A stretch of 64,000 nt of DNA from Zymomonas mobilis. GTDB lineage: Bacteria; Pseudomonadota; Alphaproteobacteria; Sphingomonadales; Sphingomonadaceae. The translations under genes and the position numbers were made by a program. The notes below the pieces were generated by a model. That model worked only from the letters and a program-made list of their open reading frames with translations. It was not told where the DNA came from and did not search any database. Shown here one piece after another: positions 18,071 to 27,652 of the stretch (position 1 is its first letter; every line of letters starts with the position of its first letter). Location of the stretch: NCBI RefSeq assembly GCF_006715975.1, contig NZ_VFOF01000001.1, forward strand, positions 1,002,001 through 1,066,000, written 5' to 3'.

Positions 18071-18730
18071 TCAAGATTGGCGTTGTTTTTCCTGATGGAA
18101 CTCAATGGCCTCTTCTATGCTATCAAACAGATGAAGTTGCTTCTGATACATAACAGCACCGCTGTCGCAATATTCCCTTAATGTATTGAAATCATGGGAA
18201 ATCATTACCAAAGTACCATTTGTTCGGCGTTCTATTAAAGCCTCGTGACAACGATTCCGGAAGCGTTCATCTCCAGCACCAGTAACTTCATCAACAAGAT
18301 AACAATCAAATTGTACTGCTAATGATACGCCAAAAGCTAATCGAGCAACCATACCAGCTGAATACGTTTTAATCGGTTGTCTAAAAAAAGGCCCTAACTG
18401 TGCAAAATCTTCAACATAAGCTAAAAGCTCGTCTTCTTTTTTGCCATAGACACGCGCAATGAAGCGACAGTTGTCAGCACCCGTCAAACTGCTTTGGAAA
18501 GCACTCGTGTAACCGATCGGCCAAGAGGTCGACATCTTGCGTGTTATTTTGCCTAAAGTTGGTTTTTCAACCCCAGAAATAAGACGAGTTAAAGTCGATT
18601 TTCCAGCACCGTTCGCTCCACATATACCAATGCTTTGACCTCGACTTAATGTAAAGTTCAGGTCTCGAAATACAGTATTTTCAAATTTGTTATTCTTGTA
18701 TATTTTTGTGACATTTTCAAATTTTATCAT
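18071..18730 (-). CDS. Polysaccharide export ABC transporter ATPase (KpsT/BexA/CtrD type)
   Basis: ATP-binding subunit driving export of capsule-like polysaccharide across the inner membrane. Walker A is GANGAGKST, the signature loop is YSAGMVARLAFG, and Walker B is CYLVDEVTGAGD with the H-loop ISHD. The frame is open to 18796, but the ATG at 18730 gives the canonical MIKFENVTK opening and 219 aa, the usual KpsT length, with GGTAAAGAA just upstream. The partner permease (KpsM) is not in this window. It is first in a minus-strand group with the broken glycosyltransferase and the kpsE-type gene, and divergent from the kpsD-like gene across a 230-nt AT-rich spacer that must contain both promoters. 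Confidence 0.88.
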   Translation of the reverse strand: MIKFENVTKIYKNNKFENTVFRDLNFTLSRGQSIGICGANGAGKSTLTRLISGVEKPTLGKITRKMSTSWPIGYTSAFQSSLTGADNCRFIARVYGKKEDELLAYVEDFAQLGPFFRQPIKTYSAGMVARLAFGVSLAVQFDCYLVDEVTGAGDERFRNRCHEALIERRTNGTLVMISHDFNTLREYCDSGAVMYQKQLHLFDSIEEAIEFHQEKQRQS

Positions 18731-18960
18731 TTCTTTACCATAACTATTTTGAATAACTTTAATATTTTGCCTTGAAGAAACAATTGAAAGCGTCAAAACT
18801 GGTCATTCCTTTATAGAAACATTATCCGAGCCCTTCTATAGAAGAATGATTCCACCGTAAAAATTTATAAAAGAGGCAGAATGAACAGCGTTTTAAAGGT
18901 TGCTCACAAAAATGCGGAGTTGTGCTTTATTTTTTTTCAACGATATAGCATGAGCTCTTA

Positions 18961-20226
18961 GTGATGATGAATTCTTGCCAAGCCTTTTCTCGATCAATAT
19001 CGAGACGTGCCCGATCCTTACCACAGTTGGGATGTCTGATTTTACCTATTTTATTGGCAGGTTGTAATTCGCTGCCTTCCAGCGGACCTACGGCACACCA
19101 ACTGTTAAAAAGAACTCAGCCAGGTAAAAATCCTATGGATATCTCGGTGGTTAATTTGAACCTACCTGGGAATGGTATGAAGGCAGTCCTTGCCGCAGAT
19201 AAAAGTAGCGAAATTTTGGATGACAATATTTCTCTTTCTTCTGCCGCGGAAAGATACACCAAAGAAAACGATAGTGATAAAGGCCGAAATCTCAAATTAA
19301 GAGCTCTCGCAATGGAAGGAAGAGTTGATCTCATTGGCCCTGGTGATGTTCTTCGAATAAGTATTTATGAAGCGGGTACCCGTCTTTTTATTGGTAATAG
19401 TAATCGTTACGGTTATACAGGGGTCGATCCTTCTGCCTCGGCTGAACATTTTGATATTGTCGCAGTTGATGCAATGGGCACTATCAAATTGCCCTATGCG
19501 GGTCGCTTACGTGTCGCAGGATTGCGTGTTGTACAAATTCAACATTTGATTGAAGAGGCTTTTACTACCCAATCTCAGAAACCTCAGGCTATGGTTTCGG
19601 TGCTAGAAAATGTAGCGAATACGGTTTTTATTGGTGGAGATAATGCCACAAAAGCATCGCGTATGCCGCTGACTTTATATCATGAACGTTTGTCAGATGC
19701 GGTTTCTTTTGTAGGCGGGCCGCACTCGCTTCTATCTGATACTGTCGTTATTTTTTCACGAGGGGGCAAAACGGTTAAACAGCGCCTCGACCATATTACG
19801 CCGGAAAGTCCCGATAATCTTGTTTTATTACCAGGTGATCGGATTGAGCTCGTAAGGCGGCCGCGAACTTTTGAAGTCTTTGGTGCAGGCAGTCGAGTTG
19901 AACAGATTAGTTTTAACAACCCAGAGGTCTCTCTAGCTGAAGCCCTTGCTAGGGGGGGGGGGCCTAACGATAATATTTCAGATCCTAGAGCCGTTTTTCT
20001 GATGCGTTTTGTACCAGATGAAAATGCCCCAAATAAGGAACGACCTGTTATCTATCAGCTTAATATGCTGGATCCTGCGAGTTATTTTTTAGCACAGAGA
20101 TTTACCCTGCGGGATAAGGATGTCCTTTATATTGCCAGCGCCAAGTTAACGCGTGCGATTAAGGCATCTAGTATTATTAATCAGATTTTTGCACCGCTTC
20201 TTATTGCAAGAGCGGCAGCTTTCTAA
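18961..20226 (+). CDS. Polysaccharide export outer-membrane lipoprotein (Wza/KpsD/CtrA type)
   Basis: 421-aa lipoprotein forming the outer-membrane channel of capsule export. The lipobox LLAGC (Cys at about residue 35) follows a hydrophobic stretch. The poly-export domain starts at GPGDVLRISIYEAGTRLF, and SLBB-like repeats follow (VFIGGDN, EVFGAGSRVEQ). The locus partners are the divergent kpsT, kpsE and glycosyltransferase genes. GTG at 18961 and ATGs at 18964 and 18967 are all possible starts. Codons for ARGGGP at about residues 330-335 contain an 11-G run (19952-19962); related proteins usually have ARAGG there. The frame is intact at this tract length and any one-base slip would truncate the protein. 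Confidence 0.87.
   Translation: MMMNSCQAFSRSISRRARSLPQLGCLILPILLAGCNSLPSSGPTAHQLLKRTQPGKNPMDISVVNLNLPGNGMKAVLAADKSSEILDDNISLSSAAERYTKENDSDKGRNLKLRALAMEGRVDLIGPGDVLRISIYEAGTRLFIGNSNRYGYTGVDPSASAEHFDIVAVDAMGTIKLPYAGRLRVAGLRVVQIQHLIEEAFTTQSQKPQAMVSVLENVANTVFIGGDNATKASRMPLTLYHERLSDAVSFVGGPHSLLSDTVVIFSRGGKTVKQRLDHITPESPDNLVLLPGDRIELVRRPRTFEVFGAGSRVEQISFNNPEVSLAEALARGGGPNDNISDPRAVFLMRFVPDENAPNKERPVIYQLNMLDPASYFLAQRFTLRDKDVLYIASAKLTRAIKASSIINQIFAPLLIARAAAF
19952..19962 (+). repeat. Poly-G tract of 11 inside the export lipoprotein gene
   Basis: Eleven consecutive G within codons AGG GGG GGG GGG. This is the longest G run I see in the window and uses three GGG codons in a row. Such tracts slip readily and drive phase variation of surface structures in other bacteria; that role here is inference. 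Confidence 0.9.
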
Positions 20227-20240
20227 GCTCTGATTCATTG

Positions 20241-20278
20241 GAGGTTGGATATAAATCATAAGATTTATATCCAACCTC
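20241..20278. terminator. 17-bp perfect stem-loop after the export lipoprotein gene
   Basis: Arms at 20241-20257 and 20262-20278 are perfectly complementary with an ATAA loop, 14 nt after the stop at 20226. The following sequence is A-rich with no U tract, so it is an unusual terminator or a stabilising 3-prime hairpin. Confidence 0.65.
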
Positions 20279-20424
20279 AAAAATATTATTATATTTCTGT
20301 CTGATATTTTTTCTTGCTTCCCTTCACATAATCAGAAAAGCTGATGTCGCTTAAGAGTAAGTTTAGCCTTGTCTAAATTTGGGGACATTTTTGTGAGTGA
20401 AATGTGAAGGGGGAAATATCAGTT

Positions 20425-22296
20425 ATGGGTAATCCAACAAAAGGTATGCCGGATAATCAGAAGCGAAGGCAGCTTCTGAAAACAAGCGCAACGATGGTTA
20501 TAGCCGGTAGTATTGGAAATATTTTGCCTAAAATGGCAATGGCAGCAACAGAATCTCCGTTATCAGGTGTGCTAGAACAATTTGCTCATGAAATTTTGAT
20601 GTTATCGCCAGAAATGGCGACAAGCTTGGGCTTGAATAAGGGCAAATTAGCCGGTCTTGAAGCCAAATTGTCCGATAATTCTGAAAAAGGATTAGCGGAT
20701 TGGTCGCGTCAGATTCGATCCATGCGTCAAAGGCTTGATAAGGTTAAAACCAGTATCAAGAATGAACAGGATCAAATTCATTACGAGACAGTGTCTTATG
20801 CTGTCGATCGGGGTCTAGACGGCCTTAAATTTTCTTATGGTGGTGGTGCCTCAGCTGGATTCTCAGGTGGAACAGAAACCTACAGCCTGAGCCAACAGAA
20901 TGGCGTTACTACCTCAATTGCTGATTTTCTGAATTCGCAGCACCGGATTGAAAATAAGGCCGATGTCGAAGCTTATCTTTTACGACTACAGGCTTTTTCC
21001 AGGCAAATAAAAGAAGAAACTGAAGAGTTAAAAAGAGAAGTTTCTATCGGGGTTATTGCTCCTGATTTTATTGCTCATAAAGCTCTGGCACAAATGCAGG
21101 ATTTCCGGGCGACTAAACCCGAAGAGCAAAGCTTTGTCCGCAATCTTGATATTCGAGCAAAAAAAGCGGGTATTCAAGGTAGTTTTTCAGATAAAGCCGC
21201 TCAAATTGTCAAAGATAGCCTCTATCCGGCTTTAGATGTCGAGTTAGCTGAGTTCGCGAAAATCATTCCTCATGCGGGGAGTAATCCATCTGTCTCGCGT
21301 TTACCCGACGGAGAAGCCTATTATAATTGGGCATTACGGCTGGGAACGACTCTAACCACGCCTGCATCAGATATCCATAAAGTCGGCCTTGAACAAAATG
21401 AAATATTAAAGGCTGAAATGGATGTTCTGCTGAAATCGCAAGGATTTACGCAGGGAAGCGTCGGGCAAAGACTACAGGCCTTAAGCAAAGATCAGCGTTT
21501 TATTTATCCGGATAATGATACCGGACGGGCCGAAATACTTGCTTATTTGAATGACCGTCTGGCGGCTATTCGTCCGCTACTTTCGAAATTGTCCCATCTA
21601 GGTATGAAAGCGCCGATCATCGTAAAGCGCGTGCCGCCTGATGTCGAAAAAGGCGCACCGCTAGGCTATATGAACTTTCCAGCTTTGGATGGTAGCCGCC
21701 CTGCAATTTATTATATCAATCTGGCATCGACCAACCTTTGGCCACGTTATTCTTTGACCACGCTGACAGCCCATGAAGGTATTCCGGGGCACAGCTGGCA
21801 GGGTGCGTATCTGGCCGAGCATCATAGCGAAATTCCGCTTATTTCATCGATGATGGGCTTTAATGCTTTTGTCGAAGGCTGGGCGCTATATGCTGAAAAA
21901 CTGGTGGACGAGCAGGGGCTTTACGCCAACGATCCTGTCGGCAGAATCGGTTATCTATTAGATCAACAATTCAGAGCTTGTCGCTTGGTGATCGATACGG
22001 GGCTTCATTCCATGGGATGGTCGCGTGAACAAGCAATCCGCTATCTGATCGACGAATGTGGTTATGTGGTCGATGCCGCGACCAGTGAAGTTGATCGTTA
22101 TTGCGCAAGCCCGGGACAGGCTTGTGGCTATAAAATGGGACAGCTTGAAATCCTACGCTTGCGTCAGATGGCAAAAAGCCGCTTGGGATCGGCTTTCGAT
22201 TTGGCTTCTTTCAATGATGCTATTGTTGAAACCGGCGGCGTGCCTCTTTCTGTATTAGGTGATGTCATCAACCGATATATTGCTGGCGTAAAATAA
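20425..22296 (+). CDS. DUF885 family protein, putative secreted metallopeptidase
   Basis: About 623 aa. The N-terminus has a twin-arginine-like signal (KRRQLLKTSATMVIAGS, cleavage near AMAATE). The rest is a DUF885 protein: the metal-binding HEGIPGHSWQ, the FVEGWALYAEKL block and the closing GYKMGQLEILRLR region are typical. The family resembles zinc peptidases of the HExxH kind, and its substrate is unknown. The frame opens at a GTG at 20404, but AAGGGGG at about 20407-20413 sits 11 nt before the ATG at 20425, which I prefer. It is followed by a bidirectional terminator. It probably acts in the periplasm. Confidence 0.85.
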   Translation: MGNPTKGMPDNQKRRQLLKTSATMVIAGSIGNILPKMAMAATESPLSGVLEQFAHEILMLSPEMATSLGLNKGKLAGLEAKLSDNSEKGLADWSRQIRSMRQRLDKVKTSIKNEQDQIHYETVSYAVDRGLDGLKFSYGGGASAGFSGGTETYSLSQQNGVTTSIADFLNSQHRIENKADVEAYLLRLQAFSRQIKEETEELKREVSIGVIAPDFIAHKALAQMQDFRATKPEEQSFVRNLDIRAKKAGIQGSFSDKAAQIVKDSLYPALDVELAEFAKIIPHAGSNPSVSRLPDGEAYYNWALRLGTTLTTPASDIHKVGLEQNEILKAEMDVLLKSQGFTQGSVGQRLQALSKDQRFIYPDNDTGRAEILAYLNDRLAAIRPLLSKLSHLGMKAPIIVKRVPPDVEKGAPLGYMNFPALDGSRPAIYYINLASTNLWPRYSLTTLTAHEGIPGHSWQGAYLAEHHSEIPLISSMMGFNAFVEGWALYAEKLVDEQGLYANDPVGRIGYLLDQQFRACRLVIDTGLHSMGWSREQAIRYLIDECGYVVDAATSEVDRYCASPGQACGYKMGQLEILRLRQMAKSRLGSAFDLASFNDAIVETGGVPLSVLGDVINRYIAGVK

Positions 22297-22306
22297 GATC
22301 CGACAT

Positions 22307-22340
22307 AAAAAAGAGCCCCTTTTTGGAGGGGCTCTTTTTT
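22307..22340. terminator. Bidirectional terminator between DUF885 gene and ilvE
   Basis: AAGAGCCCC and GGGGCTCTT form the stem, preceded by an A run and followed by a run of six T, so it can end transcripts from both convergent genes. Confidence 0.88.
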
Positions 22341-22358
22341 ACTTTCATAAGAAAACAA

Positions 22359-23459
22359 TTAGACCCGTTTGACCCAATCGTAAGGATCAGCAGCCCGTCC
22401 ATATTGCAAATCAATTAAGGATTCTCTTAATTCATTCGCAACTGGATTATTGGCGCCTTCCTTGCCGATTTCGAAATCGCCATGGGTGTCACATACTTTA
22501 CCGATTGAAGTAATAACCGCAGCTGTCCCACAGGCGAAAGCTTCTAAGAGCTTGCCTGATTGGGCATCGCTGCGCCATTGATCAAGGCTGTAGGGCTGTT
22601 CCAGAACCGTATATCCCTTGTCCTTTGCCAAGGCGATAATAGATTTTCTGGTAATCCCGTGCAGAATCGTCCCTTTCAGGGGCGGAGTGACTAATGTCTT
22701 GTCATCCATGACAAAGAAAACATTCATACCGCCTAATTCTTCAATCCAGCGCCGTTCGATAGCATCCAGAAAGACAACCTGTGCGCAGCCATGTGCATAG
22801 CCTTCAGCCTGAGAAGTCAGGCTGGCGGCGTAGTTACCACCACATTTTGCCGTACCAGTGCCGCCAGGAACTGCGCGGACATGGTTTTCGGAAACCCAAA
22901 TCGGAACGCCTTTAGTGGCGTCTTTGAAATAGGATCCAACCGTGCAGGCAATAACCGCAAAGATATATTCTTTGGCAGGTTTAACACCCAAGAAAGGCTG
23001 GCTAGCAATCTGGAAAGGACGGATATAGAGGCTGCCACCTTCTGCATTCGGTACCCAGTCACGATCTATATCGACCAGTTTATGAACCGCATCCAGAAAA
23101 ATTTCTTCTGGCAATGGCTGCATCGCCATGACTTCTGCAGAATGCTGGAAGCGACGCGCATTTTCTTCTGGGCGGAACAGCAGGATTTCATCTTTAGGGC
23201 TGCGATACGCTTTCATCCCTTCAAAGATTTCTTGCGCATAATGCAAGACGGAGGCAGCTGGATCGAGAGGTAACGGCTGGCGTGCCATGACCCGTCCATT
23301 ATGCCATCCTTTTTCTTCGGAATAATGGATGATGACCATATGATCGGAAAATGTCGTACCGAAGCCAGGGTTTGCCATCATCTCTTTCCGCTTGTCAGCG
23401 GGCGTTGGATGATCTGTTGGTTCTACTGTAATCGTAAAGGGTGTTTTTGTTTGAGACAT
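22359..23459 (-). CDS. ilvE: Branched-chain amino acid aminotransferase
   Basis: PLP enzyme performing the last transamination of leucine, isoleucine and valine synthesis. At 366 aa it is the class-IV large (BCAT type II) form. Visible blocks are HYAQEIFEGMKAYR, LYIRPFQIAS, KCGGNYAASL (with the PLP-binding Lys), ERRWIEELGGMN and GTAAVITSIG. It is in the same orientation as folD, 47 nt downstream of it, so they may be cotranscribed. Its pathway partner leuA is elsewhere in the window. Confidence 0.95.
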   Translation of the reverse strand: MSQTKTPFTITVEPTDHPTPADKRKEMMANPGFGTTFSDHMVIIHYSEEKGWHNGRVMARQPLPLDPAASVLHYAQEIFEGMKAYRSPKDEILLFRPEENARRFQHSAEVMAMQPLPEEIFLDAVHKLVDIDRDWVPNAEGGSLYIRPFQIASQPFLGVKPAKEYIFAVIACTVGSYFKDATKGVPIWVSENHVRAVPGGTGTAKCGGNYAASLTSQAEGYAHGCAQVVFLDAIERRWIEELGGMNVFFVMDDKTLVTPPLKGTILHGITRKSIIALAKDKGYTVLEQPYSLDQWRSDAQSGKLLEAFACGTAAVITSIGKVCDTHGDFEIGKEGANNPVANELRESLIDLQYGRAADPYDWVKRV

Positions 23460-23506
23460 AACTGAGCCAATCTTTTTGATAACAACCGAGTGGATTGTTC
23501 GAAGCT

Positions 23507-24400
23507 TTAAGAAACGGGAGTCAAATTGCGTGCTGCCTGAATAGTATTATTGAGAAGACAAGCAATAGTCATTGGCCCCACGCCACCCGGAACCGGCGTT
23601 ATAGCAGAGGCAACCTTAACCGCTTCGGCAAAATCGACATCACCAACGATGCGCGTCTTGCCCGCCGCTTTGGCAGCTGGATCTTCGGCCGGAATGCGGT
23701 TGATACCCACATCAATAACGACAGCGCCAGGTTTCAGCCATGAAGCTTTGACAAAATGGGGAATGCCAACGGCTGCGACCACGATATCAGCCTGCCGACA
23801 GAGTTCTTCCAGATTTTTGGTATGGCGATGGGCAACGGTAACCGTGCAATCAGCCGTTAGAAGTAACTGCGCCATCGGGCGTCCAACGATTGTAGAACGG
23901 CCAATAACCAAAGCATGTTTACCTTGAAGGCTGCCTAAATTATTTTCAAGCAGCATCATGCATCCAGCGGGCGTGCAAGGCACAAGCGTTGGCTTGCCGA
24001 TAGCCAAAAGGCCTGCATTGACGACATGGAAACCATCAACATCTTTGGCCGGATCAATCGCTTCCAGAATAGTCGGCGTATCAATATGCTTGGGTAAAGG
24101 TAGCTGAACCAATATACCATGCACGGCTGGGTCATTATTAAGAGTCTGGATTAAATCCAGTAATTCTTGCTGGCTGGCATCCGCATCAAGACGATAGCTG
24201 AGCGAATTCATACCGACCGCTTCGGTCATCTCTTCTTTTTTGCGGACATAGATACGGCTGGCAGGATCTTCGCCTACCAGAATGACTGCGAGCCCCGGAA
24301 CGACATTGCGTTCTTTCTTGAGTGTTTCGACGTCTTTGGCAATTTTATTGCGTAAATTGGACGAAAATTCTTTACCATCAATAATTATTGCCTCAGCCAT
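23507..24400 (-). CDS. folD: Methylenetetrahydrofolate dehydrogenase/cyclohydrolase
   Basis: Bifunctional one-carbon enzyme converting 5,10-methylene-THF to 10-formyl-THF. The signatures are [14 protein letters not shown] (catalytic Lys in YxxxK), [37 protein letters not shown] and [10 protein letters not shown]. The frame extends to a TTG at 24406, but AAGGA lies 6 nt before the ATG at 24400, giving [11 protein letters not shown] and 297 aa, so I use that start. Confidence 0.95.
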   Translation of the reverse strand: MAEAIIIDGKEFSSNLRNKIAKDVETLKKERNVVPGLAVILVGEDPASRIYVRKKEEMTEAVGMNSLSYRLDADASQQELLDLIQTLNNDPAVHGILVQLPLPKHIDTPTILEAIDPAKDVDGFHVVNAGLLAIGKPTLVPCTPAGCMMLLENNLGSLQGKHALVIGRSTIVGRPMAQLLLTADCTVTVAHRHTKNLEELCRQADIVVAAVGIPHFVKASWLKPGAVVIDVGINRIPAEDPAAKAAGKTRIVGDVDFAEAVKVASAITPVPGGVGPMTIACLLNNTIQAARNLTPVS

Positions 24401-24626
24401 AAACAATCCTTACAACAAAAATATTCAAAGAATCAGCCCAGTCTTATAGGCTAAGCCATGCCCTATATAGGGGGATCGCTTTATTTTGGAAGAAAACAAG
24501 TCTTAAAAATTCCTTTGATAAAGAAAATAAATTATAATCATCAAAAGAATAGCGGCACATTTTTAAAGCTGATGGGTTAGTCTATTTTGGCCTTTGACAA
24601 ATGGCGATTGGGAAGAATCCTGCACC

Positions 24627-26854
24627 ATGGCATCGAAACAGACTTTTTCGTTATTAATTGATGGTATGGAATGTGCGGCCTGTTCAAGCCGTATAGAGCG
24701 GGTATTAAATCGTCTCCCCAATGTCGATGCGTCTGTCAATTTTGCGACAGAGAAAGCTCATGTCACTTTTGATCCTGCATCAACCCAAATTACCGATATT
24801 ATCAAAGCGATAGAGAAGGCTGGCTATCGCGCCAGTGAGGCCGATAAAATAGACAATGAAAAACGTCGTTTGTTAGAACAAAAACAAGGAAGACAAACGC
24901 TTCACCGTTTTCTGATTGCGCTTTTTTGTAGCCTGCCTTTCTTATTCCAAATGATCGCGATGTTTTTACCTGCGCATCACATGGGTAAACATGGCTTTGA
25001 ACTGCCCCGTCTTACGCAATGGGTATTGGCGACCATTGTTGAATTTGGTGCCGGTGCGGCTTTTTCAAAGCCGCATGGAAATCGCTTCGTTCTGGTTCAG
25101 CCAATATGGATGTTTTGGTCGTTTTGGGAACGGGCATGGCCTATCTTTACAGTAGTATCGTCTACTTTGCTGGTCTTGGGCAGTTACATGTCTATTTTGA
25201 AGCGAGCGCCATGATTATCACGCTCGTTTTACTGGGGCGTTTGCTAGAAGATCAGGCAAAAAATCGGGCGGGTTCTGCCATGCAGACATTGCTGTCTTTG
25301 CAACCGCAAACTGGCCATATAGAGCGGGACGGAGACGTTTCCGATATTGGTATAGATGAAATCGTAACTGGTAATATTCTTCTGATCTGTTCGGGAGAAC
25401 GGGTACCTGTTGATGGCCAAATTATGGCAGGTGAATCCGCCTTTGATGAATCAATGCTCACTGGTGAAGCCATGCCTGTGGCTAAAGAAAAGGGTGATAA
25501 AGTTTTTGCTGCCAGCATCAACAAAGGGAGTACAATCAGGATAGAAGCCATTGCGGTTGGGCAACAAACCGCCTTGGCGGGCATTATCCGTATGGTCGAA
25601 GATGCCCAAGGATCAAAAGCGCCTATCCAAAAATTGGCTGATAAAATAGCAGGTATTTTCGTGCCATTGGTTATTGCGATTGCTTTTCTGACCTTGGCCT
25701 TAAGCTGGTTTTTTACCGGATCTTTCTCTCATGCGCTTATTTCTGCAGTCGCGACACTAGTGATTGCATGTCCTTGTTCTTTGGGGTTGGCGGTTCCAAC
25801 TGCCATTATGGTTGGGACGGGGGTAGGTGCCAGAAATGGTATTCTTATTCGCAATGTTGATGTATTAGAACGGGCTAAAAATATTAACTATCTGGTCGTC
25901 GATAAGACAGGCACCGTAACGGAAGGAAGGCCGGAAGTATCGACACTATCCTGCGCCACCAACAGAACGGAAGACGAGCTGTTAACGGTTGCGGCCGCTC
26001 TTTCTAGCCAGTCTTCCCATCCTTTATCGCAGGCGATTTTTGCCTTTTGTCAGGATAGGGGGATAAAAACCGCTATACCCGATCATATATCAGAAAAGGC
26101 GGGGCTTGGGATTTCGGGCATAGATACCGATCATCATGATATCAGAATGGGGTCTTTGCGTTTTTTACAAGAGGCTGGCATCGATGCTAAAAATTCGGAG
26201 CCAGCTTTAAGATCGGAAGCTAAAAGCAAAAAAGAAATAACCGAAGATGCCAGCCTTGTTCATATGGCCTGTGATAAACACTATTTGGGATATATCGCTT
26301 TAGCTGATCCCATCAGACCGAGTTCGAAGGCGGCAATTAAAAAATTGCGGGCTTTGGGGATCGAAGTAGCAATGATGACAGGTGACAACGCCGTTACGGC
26401 CAAGGCGATCGCAGCAAAAGCGGGTATCCAGCATTACAAGGCCGCTTTGTTGCCCGAAGATAAGGCAAATAAAGTCCAGACTTTGAGAAAACAAGGCTAT
26501 TATGTCGGCATGGTTGGGGATGGCATCAATGATGCTCCGGCTTTGGCTGTCGCCGATGTTAGTTTCGCGATCGGTACCGGTTCCGATATTGCGATAGAAT
26601 CTGCCGATGTTATCTTGATAAAATCAAGTCTGAAGGATGTTGCCCTTGCGATATCGCTTTCACGAGCAACGATGCAAAAGATGAAACAAAATCTATTTTT
26701 TGCTTTTATCTATAATGTTTTGGGAATTCCGTTAGCCGCCTTTGGTTTTCTTAATCCGGTGATTGCCGGTGCTGCGATGGCGATGAGTTCGGTTTCCGTT
26801 GTCGGCAACTCACTTTTATTGAGCCGGTGGACGGCTTTTCAGTCAGGGAGATAA
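24627..26854 (+). pseudogene. copA: Copper-translocating P1B ATPase, frameshifted
   Basis: Exports Cu(I) from the cytosol. The N-terminal piece has one heavy-metal-binding domain (GMECAACSSR) and the first membrane helices. The second frame has the CPC transport motif (ACPCSLGLAVPTA), the phosphorylation site DKTGT, the SSHPLS element, MTGDN and GDGINDAPALA. The pieces belong together: the second frame reads back through FFKAAWKSLRSGSANMDVLVVLG, where P1B ATPases have FYKGAWKAL-like sequence. A one-base loss near 25056-25066 breaks the frame. The restored protein would be about 743 aa, normal for CopA. copZ follows 3 nt after the stop. The ATG at 24627 is preferred to the upstream TTG at 24594. 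Real mutation versus sequencing error is undecided. Confidence 0.88.
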
Positions 26855-26857
26855 CGA

Positions 26858-27067
26858 ATGACCCGCGTAATTTTTCAGGTCGAAGGGATGCATTGCGAAA
26901 AATGCGTAAAAACCATTGAAAATGGTTTGAACCAGTTTGACGGTATTTCTGCGGTATCAGCCTCTTTAAAAAACAAGGCTGTCACCATAGATTATAATCC
27001 AGAGAAAGTGACCGAAGAGGCTTTGAGAAAAGAAATAGAAGACTTGGGATATGATGTGCCGGCTTGA
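26858..27067 (+). CDS. copZ: Copper chaperone, heavy-metal-associated domain
   Basis: 69-aa single HMA domain with the metal-binding GMHCEKC at residues 10-16 and the closing LGYDVPA. It is expected to hand Cu(I) to the adjacent P-type ATPase. It starts 3 nt after copA, so the two are translationally close and the chaperone is downstream of the frameshift. Confidence 0.93.
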   Translation: MTRVIFQVEGMHCEKCVKTIENGLNQFDGISAVSASLKNKAVTIDYNPEKVTEEALRKEIEDLGYDVPA

Positions 27068-27652
27068 ACGAAAACAATAGCAAGGCTGAATGTAGCAAAT
27101 CAGGATATTCCAGTCTGCCCGTCTTAAAGCAGACAGACTGGAAATCTCTCCTTAATACTTGCCCTAATTTTATATCATTTGGCGGAAAAGTAAATTTATA
27201 TAATGTATTTTTTTGTAACTTAGATTAATTTTTTCTTCATAAAAAAGATCATATTTTTTGCTTTTATCGCTATATAATAAAAATCACCCCATATCTGAAA
27301 TTTTGGCGGTATAATATCCAGGGGGGCATCAAACTCTGAAATGCCAAGCAATCAGAAAGATTAGACTAAATTCGAGGGTGTTATTTTTAAATTTCAAAAA
27401 TGAATTATTTTTCAATATAAAATTTTTTATATGACTTTTTATTGGAACAATAGTTTAAATAAAGCAGATTTTGACAATAAATCTTTTTCTATTTTTGACT
27501 AAATATTTAAAATGTTTCATTCTCGATATTAAAAGAACTAATTTAAAATTTTGTAACCCTCGTGAATGATTTGAAACTAAACTTCTCTGTTTTTTATTGA
27601 TAAAAGCGCCTTAACCCAGATTAAGAAAATCGTATTTTAAGGGAGGATTAAC
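27068..27652. other. AT-rich intergenic region
   Basis: A 585-nt spacer without a supportable gene. Near its start CCAGTCTG (27110-27117) and CAGACTGG (27134-27141) form a hairpin that could terminate copAZ, although no T run follows. A TATAAT hexamer at 27310-27315 and TTGACA at 27471-27476 are promoter-like, but neither has a convincing partner. The remainder is A/T homopolymer-rich. Confidence 0.5.
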
